DNA of 64,000 bases from Xanthomonas campestris pv. phormiicola (GCA_025666215.1 CP102593.1:3919001-3983000); one strand, 5' to 3'; counted from the stretch's first letter, positions 1-9,983 are shown. Notes: generated by a model from the sequence alone, not told the origin. Numbers and translations: made by a program.

Positions 1-503
1 GGCCGGAGATGGCGCTGACCGAACTGCTGCACGCCGCCGACGGCATCGGCGAACTGCAGCTGCTGTGGCCGACGCTGGCGCGGCTGTCGCAGGGCGGCGG
101 CCGCATCGTGCTGGTCGACCCGCCCTATCTGCCCTACCCCGGCGCCTGGGAACAGGCCGGGGTGGCGCTGCCGCAGCTGCAGATCGTGCGTGCCGGCGCC
201 GATGCGGCCTGGGCCGCCGAACAATGCCTGCGTTCGGGCAGCTGCGCAGCGGTGCTGTGCTGGCCGGCGCAGGCCAACGACAAGACCCTGCGCCGGCTGC
301 AGGTGGCGGCCGAGACCGGGCGCGCGCTGGGCTTCGCCTATCGGCCGTTGAAGGCCGCGGCCAATCCGTCGCCGGCCGCGCTGCGCATCGCCATCGATGC
401 CGCACCGGCGCAGCTGCGCGTGCTCAAGTGCCGCGGCGGCACGCCGCCGGCGCGCGCCATCGCGCTGTCCGCGTTGGCCACGCCAGCGTCGGCCTCGGCT
501 TGA
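1..503 (+). CDS. imuA: ImuA, SOS mutagenesis protein, C-terminal part
   Basis: The gene enters from the left edge; the reading frame is open from base 3 and about 167 residues are visible. ImuA is a RecA/SulA-like accessory factor of the DNA-damage-inducible ImuA-ImuB-DnaE2 mutasome, which carries out error-prone translesion synthesis. The visible part opens with the family's ALTELL motif and continues through a RecA-like core with the strand IVLVDPP near the start. It ends 10 bp before imuB, so the three genes form one operon. A LexA operator is expected upstream of the window and cannot be seen. The identification rests mainly on this gene order plus the family-like motifs. Confidence 0.85.
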   Translation, partial: PEMALTELLHAADGIGELQLLWPTLARLSQGGGRIVLVDPPYLPYPGAWEQAGVALPQLQIVRAGADAAWAAEQCLRSGSCAAVLCWPAQANDKTLRRLQVAAETGRALGFAYRPLKAAANPSPAALRIAIDAAPAQLRVLKCRGGTPPARAIALSALATPASASA

Positions 504-513
504 GGCCGCGCAC

Positions 514-1965
514 ATGCGCTGGGCCTGCATCCTGCTGCCGCAACTGGCGCTCGACACGGTGCTGCGGCGCTGGCCGACCCCGGACCAACCGCTGGCGCTG
601 CTCGCCGGCCCGCCGCAGCGGCGCACGCTGAAGGCGGTCAACGCCGCCGCACGCGCGCGCGGCCTGCAGCCCGGGCAATCGCTGGCCACCGCGCAGGCGC
701 TGTGCGACCGCTTCGCCACCGCCCTGCACGATGCCGGGGAAAGCCGCCGCTGCCAGCAGTTCCTGGCGGCGTGGGCGTACCGCTTCAGCTCGCTGGTCAG
801 CACCGACTATCCCGGCGCGCTGCTGCTGGAGATCGAGGCCAGCCTGGGCCTGTTCGGGCCCTGGCCGCGCTTCGAGGCGCGCCTGCGCGAGGAGTTGACG
901 GCGTTGGGCTTCCGCCACCGCATCGTGGTCGCGCCGCATCCGTTGGCCGCGCGCGTGCTGGCCAACGCGCACGACGGCATCGCCCTGCTCGACAACGCCG
1001 CGCTGCACGGCGCGCTGGGCCAATTGCCGATCGCCCGCGCCGGGCTGGAACCGGGCCTGGCCGACGCCTTCGCGCGGATGGGCCTGCGCACCCTGCAGCA
1101 GCTGTTCGCGCTGCCGCGCACGGCGCTGGCGCGGCGCTATCCGCCCACGCTGCTGCAGCACCTGGACGCCTTGCGCGGGCAGGCGCCGCTGCCGCTGCAG
1201 TACTACCTGCCGCCGGACCGCTTCGATGCGCGGCTGGAACTGGGCTACGCAGTGGAATCCAGCCAGGCGCTGCTGTTCCCGCTGTGCCGGCTGACCGCCG
1301 ACCTGGCCGCGTTCCTGGCCGGGCGCGACGGCGGCGTGCAGCGCTTCCAACTGCACCTGGAGCACGAAGGCCTGGCCGACAGCATGGTGCCGGTCGGCCT
1401 GCTCGCCGCCGAACGCGAGGCGGCGATGCTGTTCGAACTGGCGCGCGGCCGCCTGCAGCAGGCCAGCGTGCCGGCGCCGGTACAAGCGCTGCGCCTGCGC
1501 GCCGACGAACTGCCGCCGTTCGTGCCCGCCGCGCGCGAACTGTTCGACGACCGCGCGCAGCAGGCGCTGCCCTGGGAACAGCTGCGCGAACGCCTGCGCG
1601 CGCGCCTCGGCGACGACGCGGTGCACGGCCTGCGCGCGCATGCCGACCATCGTCCCGAATGGGCGTGGCGCGCCGACTCCGGCAAGCCCGCGCAGGCAGG
1701 CAAGACCAACAAACCGACCGCGCCCCACATGGCCGCGTCTACCGCGCTGCCGCGCCCCGGCTGGCTGCTGACCCGGCCGATCCCGCTGCGCGAACGCGAT
1801 CCCGAGCGCCTGGCCGGCCCGGAACGCATCGAAAGCGGCTGGTGGGACGGCGACGACGTGCGCCGCGACTACTACATCGTGCGCACCCGCCAGGGCCAGC
1901 GCGCCTGGGTGTTCGCGCCGGCCGACGCGCCGGACGCGCTGATGCTGCACGGCTGGTTCGCATGA
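514..1965 (+). CDS. imuB: ImuB, inactive Y-family polymerase of the mutasome
   Basis: The product is 483 residues, the usual ImuB length. ImuB is a Y-family (DinB/UmuC-like) protein that bridges ImuA, the sliding clamp and DnaE2; it is regarded as catalytically dead. The sequence fits: where active Y-family polymerases carry the Asp-Glu metal pair, this protein has [13 protein letters not shown] at about residues 103-115. The N-terminus [14 protein letters not shown] is the usual ImuB start, so ATG 514 was chosen instead of an in-frame ATG at 397 that lies inside imuA. A little-finger-like region and a charged C-terminal tail follow. The stop overlaps the dnaE2 start by 4 bp (ATGA), implying coupled translation. 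Confidence 0.93.
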   Translation: MRWACILLPQLALDTVLRRWPTPDQPLALLAGPPQRRTLKAVNAAARARGLQPGQSLATAQALCDRFATALHDAGESRRCQQFLAAWAYRFSSLVSTDYPGALLLEIEASLGLFGPWPRFEARLREELTALGFRHRIVVAPHPLAARVLANAHDGIALLDNAALHGALGQLPIARAGLEPGLADAFARMGLRTLQQLFALPRTALARRYPPTLLQHLDALRGQAPLPLQYYLPPDRFDARLELGYAVESSQALLFPLCRLTADLAAFLAGRDGGVQRFQLHLEHEGLADSMVPVGLLAAEREAAMLFELARGRLQQASVPAPVQALRLRADELPPFVPAARELFDDRAQQALPWEQLRERLRARLGDDAVHGLRAHADHRPEWAWRADSGKPAQAGKTNKPTAPHMAASTALPRPGWLLTRPIPLRERDPERLAGPERIESGWWDGDDVRRDYYIVRTRQGQRAWVFAPADAPDALMLHGWFA

Positions 1966-4900
1966 GCCACGGCCCAACGCGTCCACGCTTGCGCGCCGTG
2001 CCGGCGCCGGTCGCGCAGCCTGCGCCGGCGCACGCCGGCACGCCTGCAGCCGCGGGCACGACGCTACCGGACTACGCCGAACTGCACTGCCTGTCGAACT
2101 TCAGTTTCCAACGCGGCGCCTCGCATGCGCGCGAACTGTTCGAACGCGCGGCTCGCCACGGCTACCGTGCGCTGGCGATCACCGACGAATGCACCCTGGC
2201 CGGCATCGTGCGCGCCTGGCAGGCGGCCAGGGACACCAGCCTGGCGCTGATCGTCGGCAGCGAATTCCAGCTCGAACACGGCCCCAAGCTGGTGCTGCTG
2301 GCCGAGACCCTGCACGGCTACCAGTGCCTGTGCCGACTGATCACCCTGGCCCGCCGTCGCGCCGACAAGGGCACGTACCGCGCCCTGCGCGCGGACTTCG
2401 ACGACGATCTCGATGGCCTGCTGTGCCTGTGGCTGCCGCACGACGACGGCGACGACGCGGCCGACGGCGCCTGGCTGCAGGCGCGCTTCCCGCAGCGCCT
2501 GTGGCTGGCGGTGGAACTGCTGCGCGGCCCCGACGACGACGCCCTGCTGCACGCGCGCCTGACGCTGGCCCGGCGCCTGCACCTGCCCGCCGTCGCCAGC
2601 GGCGACGTGCACATGCACGCACGCGGCCGCCGCGCGCTGCAGGACACGCTGACCGCGATCCGCCAGCGCCTGCCGCTGAGCGAGGCCGGCGCGCACCTGT
2701 TCGCCAACGGCGAGCGCCACCTGCGTCCGCGCGCGACCCTGGCCACGCTGTATCCGCACGCGCTGCTGACCGAGTCGGTGCGCATCGCGCAACGCTGCAC
2801 GTTCGACCTCGGCCAACTGCGCTACCAATACCCGCACGAACTGGTGCCGCCCGGGCAGACCCCCACGCAATGGCTGCGCACGCTCACCGAACGCGGCGTC
2901 ATCGAGCGTTGGGGCGAAGCCGGCGCACCCGAGAAAGCGCGGCGCCTGATCGAACACGAACTCGGCGTGATCGAACGCCTGCAGTACGAATCCTATTTCC
3001 TCACCGTCTACGACCTGGTGCGCTTCGCCAGATCGCGCCACATCCTGTGCCAGGGCCGCGGCTCGGCGGCGAACTCGGCGGTCTGCTACGCATTGGGCAT
3101 CACCGCGATCGACCCGGACCGCATCGGCATGCTGTTCGAGCGCTTCATTTCCGAGAAGCGCAACGAAAAGCCCGACATCGACATCGATTTCGAGCACGAC
3201 CGCCGCGAGGAAGTGATCCAGTACATCTTCAGCCACTACGGCCGCGAGCGCGCCGCGCTGACCACGGTGGCGATCCAGTACCACGGCCGCAGCGCGGTGC
3301 GCGACGTGGCGCGCGCGCTCGGCCTGCCCGGCGACAGCATCGACGCGCTGGCCTCCACGCTGGGCCAGTGGGACGACGACGTCCCGCCGCACGAACGCCT
3401 GCGCGAACGCGGTTTCGATCCGGATACCGCGCTGATGCGCCGGCTGCTGGCGCTGAGCGCCGAGCTGATCGGCTTCCCCCGCCACCTGTCGCAGCACCCC
3501 GGCGGCTTCGTGATCTCCGAACATCCGCTGCACACGCTGGTGCCGGTGGAGAACGCGGCGATGGCCGAGCGCACCGTGATCCAGTGGGACAAGGACGACC
3601 TGGAACTGGTCGGGCTGATGAAGGTGGACGTGCTCGCGCTGGGCATGCTCAGCGCGCTGCGGCGCACGCTGGACCTGCTGCGTGCGCACCGCGGCCGCGA
3701 TCTGGACCTGGCCAGCATTCCCGCCGAAGACGAGCAGACCTACCAGATGATCCAGCGCGCCGACACCATCGGCGTGTTCCAGATCGAATCGCGCGCGCAG
3801 ATGGCGATGCTGCCGCGACTCAAACCGCGCGAGTTCTACGACCTGGTGATCCAGGTGGCGATCGTGCGCCCCGGCCCGATCCAGGGCGGCATGGTGCATC
3901 CCTACCTGCGCCGGCGCAGCGGCGAGGAACAACGCGACGACTTGCCGGAGAAATTGAAGGAGGTGTTCAAGCGCACCCTTGGAGTGCCGCTGTTCCAGGA
4001 ACAGGTGATGCAGCTGGCGATCGTCGCCGCCGACTACCTACCGGGCGAGGCCGACCAGCTGCGCCGCTCGATGGCCGCCTGGAAGCGCCACGGCGGGCTG
4101 GAACCGCACCGCGAGAAGCTGACCAACGGCATGCTGAAAAACGGCTACAGCGCCGAATTCGCCGCGCGCATCTTCGAACAGATCAAGGGCTTCGGCAGCT
4201 ACGGCTTCCCCGAGAGCCACGCCGCCAGTTTCGCGCTGCTCACCTACGCCAGCTGCTGGCTCAAGTGCCACGAACCGGCGGCCTTCACCTGCGCGTTGAT
4301 CAACAGCTGGCCGATGGGCTTCTACAGCCCCGACCAATTGCTGCAGGACGCGCGCCGCCACGGCCTGCAGGTGCGTCCGGTGGACGTGCGCTACAGCGAC
4401 TGGGATTGCGGATTGGAAGCCTACAGCGCCGATCCGGCGGTGCAGCCGGCGATCCGCCTGGGCCTGCGCCTGGTCCGCGGCCTGGCCGAAGACGCCGCGT
4501 TGCGCCTGCAGCAGGCGCGCACGCAGGCGCCGTTCCGCGACCTCGCCGACCTGTGCCAGCGCGCCGCGCTCGACGACAAGGCGCGTGACAGCCTGGCCGA
4601 CGCCGGTGCGCTGAAACCGCTGGCCGGGCACCGCCACCGCGCACGCTGGGCCGTGGCCGGCGTCGAAGCGCAGCGCCCACTGTTCGAGCCGCTCGCCGCC
4701 ACTCCGGAACAGCAGGTGGCATTACCGCTGCCCAGCCTCGGCGAGGACATCCGCGCCGACTACGCGACCATCGGCACCACCCTGGGCAAGCACCCGCTGA
4801 CCTTGCTGCGCCGGCAACTGCAAGCGCGCCGCTATCGCCACTCCGCCGAACTGCGCGCCCTGCCCCACGCCAGCGCGGTCGCCATCGCCGGCCTGGTGAC

Positions 4901-5153
4901 CATGCGCCAGCGCCCGCAGACCGCCAGCGGCGTCACCTTCCTCACCCTCGAAGACGAACACGGCCTGGTCAACGTCGTGGTCTGGCGCCGCCTGGCCGAC
5001 CGCCAGCGCCAGGCGCTGATCGAATCCAGGCTGCTGGCGGTGCGCGGCCGCCTGGAGACCGCCGACGGCGTGCGCCACCTGATCGCCGGCCACCTCGAAG
5101 ACCTGACCCCGCTGCTGCTCGGACTGGACATCCGCAGCCGCGATTTCCATTGA
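1962..5153 (+). CDS. dnaE2: Error-prone DNA polymerase DnaE2
   Basis: A 1063-residue C-family polymerase, the normal size for DnaE2 and shorter than replicative DnaE1. It is the catalytic unit of the ImuA-ImuB-DnaE2 translesion complex. A PHP domain begins after an Ala/Pro-rich leader of about 35 residues ([16 protein letters not shown]). The palm motif PDIDIDFE lies at about residues 404-411 with its metal-binding aspartates, followed by the fingers domain and a C-terminal OB fold (near [15 protein letters not shown]). The start ATG 1962 overlaps the imuB stop. Large open frames on the opposite strand of this gene are by-products of GC-rich codon use. Expression is expected to be SOS-controlled through the imuA promoter. 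Confidence 0.96.
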   Translation: MSHGPTRPRLRAVPAPVAQPAPAHAGTPAAAGTTLPDYAELHCLSNFSFQRGASHARELFERAARHGYRALAITDECTLAGIVRAWQAARDTSLALIVGSEFQLEHGPKLVLLAETLHGYQCLCRLITLARRRADKGTYRALRADFDDDLDGLLCLWLPHDDGDDAADGAWLQARFPQRLWLAVELLRGPDDDALLHARLTLARRLHLPAVASGDVHMHARGRRALQDTLTAIRQRLPLSEAGAHLFANGERHLRPRATLATLYPHALLTESVRIAQRCTFDLGQLRYQYPHELVPPGQTPTQWLRTLTERGVIERWGEAGAPEKARRLIEHELGVIERLQYESYFLTVYDLVRFARSRHILCQGRGSAANSAVCYALGITAIDPDRIGMLFERFISEKRNEKPDIDIDFEHDRREEVIQYIFSHYGRERAALTTVAIQYHGRSAVRDVARALGLPGDSIDALASTLGQWDDDVPPHERLRERGFDPDTALMRRLLALSAELIGFPRHLSQHPGGFVISEHPLHTLVPVENAAMAERTVIQWDKDDLELVGLMKVDVLALGMLSALRRTLDLLRAHRGRDLDLASIPAEDEQTYQMIQRADTIGVFQIESRAQMAMLPRLKPREFYDLVIQVAIVRPGPIQGGMVHPYLRRRSGEEQRDDLPEKLKEVFKRTLGVPLFQEQVMQLAIVAADYLPGEADQLRRSMAAWKRHGGLEPHREKLTNGMLKNGYSAEFAARIFEQIKGFGSYGFPESHAASFALLTYASCWLKCHEPAAFTCALINSWPMGFYSPDQLLQDARRHGLQVRPVDVRYSDWDCGLEAYSADPAVQPAIRLGLRLVRGLAEDAALRLQQARTQAPFRDLADLCQRAALDDKARDSLADAGALKPLAGHRHRARWAVAGVEAQRPLFEPLAATPEQQVALPLPSLGEDIRADYATIGTTLGKHPLTLLRRQLQARRYRHSAELRALPHASAVAIAGLVTMRQRPQTASGVTFLTLEDEHGLVNVVVWRRLADRQRQALIESRLLAVRGRLETADGVRHLIAGHLEDLTPLLLGLDIRSRDFH

Positions 5154-5203
5154 GCCGATGAGCACGACGCTGCATGCCTTGCGCGTCGAACGGGCCGGCG
5201 CTG

Positions 5204-5494
5204 TTATTGCGCGGGCGCATCCGCTGCACGGCCGCACGCCTGCATCGCCTGTTGCACCGCATCCGCTTCGCCCAGGCGTTCGCGGTAGATGGTGGCGGCC
5301 AACTCGCGCCTGGCCTTGCTCGACCCGATCGAACCGTGACTGGCGATGTCCGACAACGGCCCCCCCAACTGGCGATACCTGGCCACGAGCCTGGCCGTCG
5401 CGGCCATGCTGTCGCACTCCACCGGTGCCGCCTGCACCGGCGCGCACACCATCAGCAAACACGAAAAACCCAGCGCGGCGAGTGTCTTGTTCAT
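5204..5494 (-). CDS. Small secreted protein of unknown function
   Basis: A 96-residue protein starting MNKTLAALGFSCLLMVCAPVQA, a typical Sec signal peptide with cleavage likely after VQA. The mature part of about 74 residues has two cysteines (ECDSM near its start and QACGR near its end) that could form a disulfide, and is mainly helical and charged. The ATG at 5494 is supported by GGGAG about 7 bp upstream; longer in-frame starts lack a signal peptide. It converges on dnaE2, 50 bp away. I do not recognise the family; a periplasmic role is inferred only from the leader. Confidence 0.65.
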   Translation of the reverse strand: MNKTLAALGFSCLLMVCAPVQAAPVECDSMAATARLVARYRQLGGPLSDIASHGSIGSSKARRELAATIYRERLGEADAVQQAMQACGRAADAPAQ

Positions 5495-6364
5495 AGCTGC
5501 TCCCAAGCGGAGACGAAGACCGCCATCCCCATGCGGCCGCGCAGGGTTGAAGCGCTGCAGCTCATCGCTGCACAGCACTGCAGCGCGCGGCGCGGCATCG
5601 CCACACCACCACCGAGAGCACCGGCAAACAGGCCGCAGCGGCATCGGGCCGCGCGTATCGCCATCCGCTCAGTGCGGACAGCGCCGATGGACGATAGCCA
5701 ACGCAAACGCCACCGCCAGGCGTGTTGCGACGAAACCCGGCGGCGGCGGATCGAACAATCGGATCAGCGGCGCGAAGTGCGACAGCAACGCCGCCGATGT
5801 CCACCGAGCGCGCAAGCACGGACAACGGCCTGCACCGTCCGATCACCAACGATCGCCGCCCGTGGAAGACCTGGCTGCGCTGTCGCAAGCGCTGGATGCC
5901 CGCAGCCAATCTCGGACGAGGCAACAAGGCCCCGGATGCCGCCGGATCAAGTGCAGCACATCGAGCTTGCAAACGAGACCGTCACCTTGCCGTTGGCCTC
6001 GCGCCATGCGGCGGCATCCAAGGTGAAGCGCCCCGGGAAACCCGGGGCGGTTCAGAATTCATACATGGCGTCGTTCCTGAAGTGCTAACGGCAACCAGTA
6101 CACGTATTCGGCCCGATATTTACCAACTTGCCGGCCGCCACTCAGACGATATCCAACGCAGCAGGGAGCGCTCAACTCAAGCGCCAAACCGCAGGGGTGA
6201 CGATTCCAAAACCTGCCATACGATCTCGCTTTCAAGAGGGTGCCATCGGCGTCGGACTCAACACATCGCACGCAACCGGCCAGACTGCGCCGCCATCAAC
6301 ATGGACTGCTTGCGCTACGCCCACCTGGCCCTGGACTAGCTCGGCAGGACAAGCGGTCGTGTTC
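5495..6364. other. Gene-poor stretch, 870 bp
   Basis: No open frame here has a convincing start, ribosome site or protein-like composition. The only clear structure is the 9-bp hairpin at 6029-6049. On the minus strand a short frame ending in FRNDAMYEF and a TGA runs straight into that hairpin, and could be the tail of a decayed gene. The stretch lies at the border of the accessory pocket and may be degenerate sequence. Confidence 0.5.
6029..6049. repeat. Perfect inverted repeat, possible terminator relic
   Basis: CGCCCCGGG, loop AAA, then CCCGGGGCG: a 9-bp perfect stem. Neither side has a run of T, so a rho-independent terminator is uncertain. On the minus strand it follows a TGA by only a few bases, as terminators of lost genes do. 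Confidence 0.5.
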
Positions 6365-6652
6365 TCAGGCGGACAGCGCCTTGAGCACATGTTTAGGATC
6401 GTTCTTGATCGCCCGCAGCAACGCCTTGGCGGGGCCGGTCGGCGTCCGACGGCCCTGCTCCCAATTGCGTAGCGTGCCGATCTGCACATCGATCACCTGG
6501 GCGAACTTGGCCTGGGAGAGGCCTGTAGCCGCGCGCACTTCCTTGACCTTGATCGCATCGACATGGAACTCGCGCGAAGGAACGCGCTCGCCACGGACGA
6601 TCTCGTCCATCTGCTGCACGCTTTCCATCAGCTCTTCGAAGAACTTGCTCAT
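6365..6652 (-). CDS. XRE-family antitoxin (NadS/HigA-like)
   Basis: A 95-residue protein with an N-terminal helix (SKFFEELMESVQQMDEIV) and a helix-turn-helix domain at about residues 40-85 containing GLSQAKFAQVIDVQIGTLRNW, which is typical of NadS/HigA antitoxins that neutralise RelE-type toxins and repress their own operon. ATG 6652 is chosen because GGAGG lies just upstream; a TTG start four codons earlier would remove that site. Its start overlaps the toxin stop by 4 bp, so the toxin gene comes first, as in higBA systems. Functional neutralisation is inferred. Confidence 0.85.
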   Translation of the reverse strand: MSKFFEELMESVQQMDEIVRGERVPSREFHVDAIKVKEVRAATGLSQAKFAQVIDVQIGTLRNWEQGRRTPTGPAKALLRAIKNDPKHVLKALSA

Positions 6653-6969
6653 GAATACCTCCAATGCTCGATGATGCCCTTGAGCGCCTTGCGCTCGGCG
6701 TTCGTCAGATCACGCTGCTCGTTCTTGGGATAGATCATCAGCAATGCGATGGTGTCTATGGAAACGAAGTGGTAGTAGATGACACGGGCACCACCTCGCT
6801 TCCCATGCCCCTTGGCGGCGACGCGCACCTTGCGCAGCCCGCCCGTTCCTTCGATCAGATCCCCGGCTTCTGGATTCTCGCGCAGCACTACCTGGAACGT
6901 GCTGTAGGTCTCGTCGTCCAACAATTCCTTGACGCGCCGGGTGAACAGCGGTGTCTCCACGAGAATCAT
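6649..6969 (-). CDS. RelE/HigB-type toxin
   Basis: A 106-residue protein of the RelE/ParE superfamily (type II toxin, normally an mRNA interferase acting at the ribosome). It starts MILVETPLFTRRVKELL and has the conserved core GGLRKVRVAAKGHGKRGGARVIYY followed by LLMIYPKNEQRDLTNAE, the pattern shared by HigB-like partners of NadS antitoxins. A longer frame to 7053 exists but adds residues unlike the family. It precedes its antitoxin and overlaps it by 4 bp (ATGA). The pair stands alone between a gene-poor stretch and an NTF2-like gene. Confidence 0.85.
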   Translation of the reverse strand: MILVETPLFTRRVKELLDDETYSTFQVVLRENPEAGDLIEGTGGLRKVRVAAKGHGKRGGARVIYYHFVSIDTIALLMIYPKNEQRDLTNAERKALKGIIEHWRYS

Positions 6970-7090
6970 GAGCAATGCTATCCGCCTGGCCCGAAGTACG
7001 TCAATGGCGTACTCCGCGCACCCTGAACGGAATCCGGGATGGGTCGTCACCAACCCGAGCCAGAGTCGCCAAAGGAGACCACCTCCCAGG

Positions 7091-7534
7091 CTACCTGCCC
7101 AGCCTTGCCAGCAGCCTCTGCACGCCTTTCCAACCCCAATACACCCGATGGCACGCGATCAGGCCGCACGCATCCAGGTCCATGACTTCCACCAGATCGA
7201 CCTGATCGCCGTCGGGGGTTTCTCGCGGATATTCCCACACCACCTGGCGGTGGGATGCATGGCAACGGCCGCTGCGATACCAGCGGCCGAGGCCGTTTTC
7301 GGGCTGGGCGAAGGACGCTGCGAAAAACGTCCTGATGGTCTCCCGTCCCTGCAGTCTTCCATCTTGCCGCTCTGCGGAGACCACATAGGCCAGGGGCGTT
7401 TCCAGCATCGCGTCTTCCGCATACAGTGCCATCAGCGCATCCAGATTCCGCTCGACAACGCTTTTGTGCCATTGCTCGAAGATGCGGCGGGCATCGCCCT
7501 CCGATCCGTTCGATCGCGCTTCGATTTCGCTCAT
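7091..7534 (-). CDS. NTF2-like (SnoaL) protein
   Basis: A 147-residue protein with the NTF2/SnoaL fold: an N-terminal helix (ARRIFEQWHKSVVERNLDALMALYAED), AMLETPLAYV, the substrate-pocket helix RETIRTFFAASF, and C-terminal strands with VVWEYPRETPDGDQVDLVEVMDLD. Members act as small cytoplasmic isomerases, hydrolases or ligand binders, and the substrate cannot be read from the sequence. ATG 7534 has GGAG eight bases upstream; a possible start at 7558 adds a short cysteine-containing leader without a ribosome site. It is divergent from the ArsR-type regulator at 7658, which may control it. Confidence 0.8.
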   Translation of the reverse strand: MSEIEARSNGSEGDARRIFEQWHKSVVERNLDALMALYAEDAMLETPLAYVVSAERQDGRLQGRETIRTFFAASFAQPENGLGRWYRSGRCHASHRQVVWEYPRETPDGDQVDLVEVMDLDACGLIACHRVYWGWKGVQRLLARLGR

Positions 7535-7657
7535 GCAAGACACTCCGATGTAGTGCACTGCAGTCTAGGAACCTGGGCGCGCTGTCGCTTCGATGCGTAT
7601 CGAAGCGTTCAAGCAAGGCGCGGTCTATGATGGCCGTGCCCGCCAGGAGTGCACACG

Positions 7658-8380
7658 ATGCCGGTCGAACAGCCCAAGCTTGCCGCGACCGCGTTCCTCA
7701 TCGCCGATCCCGCCCGCGCCGCCATGTTGATGGCGCTCGTCAACGGGCGAGCACTGCCTGCCGGCGAACTCGCCTTCGCTGGTGGCGTCACGCCGCAGAC
7801 GGCCAGTTCGCACCTGTCGAAACTGCTGGACGGCGGCTTGCTGGCGGTCGAGGTCCAGGGCCGCCACCGCTACTACCGGCTGGCCGGTTCCCACGTCGCG
7901 TTCGCCCTCGAAAACCTGGCGACTCTCGCCGCGCCCGTGGCACCGCGATGCCGGAAAACAGCACGCAAGCAGCAATCGCTGACCTTGGCCAGATGCTGTT
8001 ACGACCACCTGGCGGGGCGACTGGGCATCGCGGTGACCGAAGCGCTGGAGCGGCGCGCGCTGATCGCCAGACAAGACGACAAGCAATACGCGGTGTCCGC
8101 CGAAGGCAGCGCATGGTTCGCGCGGATGGGCCTGGACGTTGCGCGCCTCGTCCCGACCAGGCTCGGCATCGCGCGGCAGTGCCTGGACTGGACCGAACGC
8201 AGGCACCACCTCGCCGGACCACTCGGCGTCGAGTTGCTTGCGCTGCTTTGCGCCAAACACTGGCTGCGCCGCGAACAGGGCACGCGTGCGATCCACGTCA
8301 CCGACATCGGCTGGGCCGGCCTGCAGAGCGAACTGGGAATCGGCCGGCTTGCCGGGGACGAACTCGAACTGGATCGCTAA
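7658..8380 (+). CDS. ArsR-type winged-helix regulator with C-terminal extension
   Basis: A 240-residue protein. Residues about 10-90 form an ArsR-like winged helix (ADPARAAMLMALVNGRALPAGELA, VTPQTASSHLSKLLDGGLL, GRHRYYRLAG). No ArsR metal-binding cysteine pair is seen in the recognition helix. The C-terminal part begins with RCCYDHLAGRLG, a signature of long ArsR-like regulators, and may bind a ligand. AGGAG at 7645-7649 supports ATG 7658 over a GTG at 7649. It is divergent from the NTF2-like gene, with a 123-bp spacer that probably holds the operator. The stop overlaps the convergent glycosylase gene by 3 bp. Confidence 0.85.
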   Translation: MPVEQPKLAATAFLIADPARAAMLMALVNGRALPAGELAFAGGVTPQTASSHLSKLLDGGLLAVEVQGRHRYYRLAGSHVAFALENLATLAAPVAPRCRKTARKQQSLTLARCCYDHLAGRLGIAVTEALERRALIARQDDKQYAVSAEGSAWFARMGLDVARLVPTRLGIARQCLDWTERRHHLAGPLGVELLALLCAKHWLRREQGTRAIHVTDIGWAGLQSELGIGRLAGDELELDR

Positions 8381-9141
8381 GGCGCTTGTACGAGTGAAGC
8401 ATCCAGCGCATAGCGGCGCTGGCAATGCTCGCAGAAGAAGGCGCGCCGCTGCGCCTTGCCGAGCTGCTTGCGATAGGTCAGCAGATGGCCGTCGCGCGGA
8501 CAGGTGGTCTTGGTGTGCACCTGGTAGTGCTTCTTCAGCACGAAGGCCTTCTTCCAGGTGTAGAAATCGAAGCTGTACTCGCGTGCCTGCATCACCAGCT
8601 CGGCCAGCTTGCGCGGCGGCAACGCCCCGATTTCGCTCTCCGGATGTACACGAATGCGGAATAGCACCTCGTTCTTGATGATGTTGCCGACCCCGGCGAA
8701 CACGTCCTGGTCCAGCAACGCATCGGCGGCCAGCGTGCGCGGCCGCAGGCGCAACTTGCGCCGCGCCTGCGCCGCATCCCAGTCCGGGTTCATCACGTCC
8801 CCACGCCAGTCGTAGGCCTCGTCCAGCGCGCCCTCGATGAACTTGACCGAACACGCGTAGAAGTTCAGCTCCTCGCCCTTGGCGAAGCCCAGGCTCAACC
8901 GTGGCGACGCATCCTTGCGCGCATTGATCCGGTAGCTGCCGAACAGCAGCAAATGGATGCGCACACTGAACCCGTCGAACTCGATCAGGAAGTGCTTGCC
9001 CCAACTGCGCAGCGACAGGATCTTGCGGTTGCGCATCCGTTCCAGGTCCAGCTTGCTGTTGCCGGACACCCGCAACACCTTGCGCCCCGCGAACGCGGCC
9101 GCTTCTTCTTTCAGGATGACGATCGAAGGACCTTCAGGCAT
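8377..9141 (-). CDS. nei: Endonuclease VIII-like (Fpg/Nei) DNA glycosylase
   Basis: A 254-residue base-excision repair glycosylase/AP lyase. The N-terminus MPEGPS gives the catalytic Pro2 and Glu3 of the Nei branch (Fpg has MPELPE). The helix-two-turn-helix is seen at DQDVFAGVGNIIKNEVLF, and the C-terminal zinc finger has cysteines in CPRDG and CEHCQRRY. It removes oxidised bases, mostly pyrimidines in this branch. It is convergent with the ArsR-type regulator. The symbol is given for the family; the exact Nei subfamily is not certain. Confidence 0.88.
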   Translation of the reverse strand: MPEGPSIVILKEEAAAFAGRKVLRVSGNSKLDLERMRNRKILSLRSWGKHFLIEFDGFSVRIHLLLFGSYRINARKDASPRLSLGFAKGEELNFYACSVKFIEGALDEAYDWRGDVMNPDWDAAQARRKLRLRPRTLAADALLDQDVFAGVGNIIKNEVLFRIRVHPESEIGALPPRKLAELVMQAREYSFDFYTWKKAFVLKKHYQVHTKTTCPRDGHLLTYRKQLGKAQRRAFFCEHCQRRYALDASLVQAP

Positions 9142-9393
9142 GGCTGAAGTATCGATAGCAGGCGTGAGCGGATCGTGAGCTCAACCGAGCTATAACGGAT
9201 CAATGAAAACCCACTTGGGGATTCAGCACTTCATTACAAATAAATACTCCCGTTTCTACAGACTCCCAAGACGCCAGCATTTCATAGAAGCAAAAAAGCA
9301 CCTAGCGAGCGCACACATGAAGATCAATGGCATGACCGATGAGCATGATTTCAGCACACACCTTCGCCAACTTAGTTACTTAGGTGACAGCTG

Positions 9394-9946
9394 CTATCGC
9401 TCCCGTCGATAATCCAAAATCTGTCGCTGCATTTCCTCTCTCGCACTCTGCCCAATCTTCACGTAAATGGGTCCCCACGGAGTACCTACACCCGCACGAA
9501 CTAGTCGAATAATCAACCATGGCGGCAGCTGCACATCGCCCAAATAAGAGCCGAAGGACTTTTCTGCAGTTCCATAACGAAACGATTCGCCTCTTTGGAT
9601 GTTTGCTGGGAGCTTGTTGTTGAAAGGATGTCGCCAATCATTTGCTACAGCTCCCCCCCCACTTCATCCAGCGCCGTACCCACGGCTTGAATTCGAGAAA
9701 GCAGTTATGGATATAAATCGAATGAGTCCCGAGGTTACTCACCTGATACATCAGTACTCTAGTGTCCAAGTCAGGAGGAAAAAGGTAAATATCGAGGCTA
9801 CCCTTGGCCTGTGGCTTGTCAGATCGACGTGCTATGTAAAGCGCGGTGACCACCGCTGCCAACGAAGCAATTCCAGAGAACCACGTTGCGACATCACCCC
9901 AATCGACGTCCATCACCACGTTACAGATCGTCGAAGTTGCCGACAT
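9394..9946 (-). pseudogene. Membrane protein gene frameshifted in a G8 run
   Basis: ATG 9946 follows an excellent AGGAGG site. The frame encodes an N-terminal membrane segment (TWFSGIASLAAVVTALYIA) and then a soluble domain, and stops after 102 residues just past a run of eight G on the coding strand (9653-9660). Removing one G keeps a coherent frame going to a TAG at 9394-9396, through HPFNNKLPANIQRGESF, QLPPWLIIRLVRAG and YVKIGQSAREEMQRQI, for about 183 residues in all. The downstream half is plausible protein in only that frame. The family is unknown, and the region is markedly AT-richer than its surroundings. The change could be a real mutation, a slippage (phase-variable) site or a sequencing error. 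Confidence 0.7.
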
Positions 9947-9983
9947 TGCAAATCCTCCTCGCAGGACGGTTGCAGGACGGCAA

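Noticed and set aside
2064..3932. 622-codon open frame on the minus strand inside dnaE2
   Set aside because: It mirrors the third-position GC bias of dnaE2, has no ribosome site and reads as Gln/Arg/Ala-rich low-complexity sequence. The plus strand encodes a complete polymerase.
5562..5972. 136-residue frame on the minus strand in the gene-poor stretch
   Set aside because: Cys/Arg/Ala-rich with no domain or ribosome site; typical of random high-GC sequence.
9203..9412. 69-residue frame on the plus strand (MKTHLGIQHF...)
   Set aside because: No good ribosome site, no known motif, and its end overlaps the restored end of the frameshifted minus-strand gene. It cannot be excluded but is not supported.
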